Positions 63,801-64,000 of a stretch of 64,000 nt of DNA are shown here, piece after piece. This DNA comes from Hydractinia symbiolongicarpus. Lineage: Eukaryota; Cnidaria; Hydrozoa; Anthoathecata; Hydractiniidae. How positions within the stretch are numbered: the stretch's first letter is position 1; each line of letters opens with the position of its first letter. The position numbers and the translations under genes are program-made. The notes below the pieces were generated by a model. That model was not told the DNA's origin. It worked only from the letters and a program-made list of their open reading frames with translations, and did not search any database. The stretch lies in assembly GCF_029227915.1 (NCBI RefSeq), contig NC_079887.1, positions 3,348,001 through 3,412,000 of the forward strand, written 5' to 3'.

Positions 63801-64000
63801 GCGATATTCTTCTGATAGTGATTGATTTAGTGATTGTTTTCGATATTACTAAGTTGTATCGCTTTTAACAGTGAAACGATTGACTGCGGGACTTAATTGA
63901 ACTGATTTTGGACTATGACTTTATAAATGTGATAATTGAGACATTTGGACTCCAAGAAATAACATTCTTCTTAATTTGACATGATTGCCGGAAGTCAGCG
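57833..64000. repeat. 5-monomer higher-order array (~1860 bp), more than three units, array 2
   Basis: The rearranged-unit marker GATAGTGATTGATTTAG occurs at 57835, 58225, 60094, 61954 and 63814. The first spacing is one 390-bp monomer, the next 1869, then 1860 and 1860. Monomers between markers keep the same order, so this edge of the array is a regular five-unit higher-order repeat. An 11-bp deletion (GTCACATGGCGATATT) is shared by the two rightmost units. Confidence 0.8.

Larger units (their letters stand above)
30929..64000. repeat. Satellite array 2: ~370-bp monomer, about 89 head-to-tail copies
   Basis: The landmark ACCAATCC recurs at 30951, 31313, 31685 (as ACCTATCC), 32056 and 32428 (spacing 362-372), and onward to the window end. 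Other landmarks are TTTCATTGACTTTCTAAC, GTCACATATTCGTA, TTGCATCGCTTTTAACA, GTGGGACTTAATTGAAC and the dyad GCGCTGTGGTAGCGC. The unit has no visible similarity to the 203-bp satellite. Units near the junction (30.9-32.1 kb) show more private changes than those further in. Minus-strand ORFs of 70 codons repeat only because the monomer repeats. The array continues beyond the right edge. Confidence 0.97.

Noticed and set aside
4302-64000. CRISPR-like array
   Set aside because: The whole unit repeats without unique spacers, the periods (203 and 370 bp) are far too long, and no cas genes or prokaryotic context exist.
4302-64000. tRNA, rRNA or 5S genes within the tandem arrays
   Set aside because: No internal promoter boxes, cloverleaf arms or conserved rRNA segments were recognised in either monomer.

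Overview
The window is eukaryotic repeat DNA, most likely from an invertebrate animal. It has one large protein-primed family B DNA polymerase gene of the Polinton/Maverick (adintovirus-like) type at the left edge, and nothing else that looks like a gene. The remaining 94% is two satellite DNA arrays. No bacterial operons, tRNA, rRNA or CRISPR were seen. The animal guess rests on recalled similarity of the polymerase to those common in cnidarian and other aquatic invertebrate genomes. No database was searched.

Region 1 (1-4301) is the mobile-element part. A polymerase reading frame, open to the left edge of the window, runs to an in-frame TAA at 3695-3697. It then continues in the same frame for 89 more codons to a second TAA at 3965-3967. 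All exonuclease and polymerase motifs lie before the first stop, so the C-terminal tail is cut off by a single nonsense codon. The protein carries a possible Cys/His domain, a zinc finger, and an endonuclease VII-like His-Me domain between ExoI and ExoII. A roughly 40-residue N-terminal module occurs a second time inside the polymerase domain. The gene is followed by a G-run cluster (3997-4056), a 75-bp tandem repeat (4091-4265) and a short unique stretch.

Region 2 (4302-30928) is a head-to-tail satellite of about 203 bp, roughly 131 copies. Nested higher-order duplications of 5, 9 and 10 monomers are present, plus long-range copies of several kb.

Region 3 (30929-64000, open at the right edge) is an unrelated satellite of about 370 bp, roughly 89 copies. 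It has its own higher-order units of 3, 4, 5, 10 and 13 monomers. The two satellites meet at a base-sharp junction with no spacer.

The short ORFs scattered through both arrays are by-products of the repeated monomers. All coordinates, shifts and differences were worked out by reading the sequence by eye, so array copy numbers and duplication edges are approximate.
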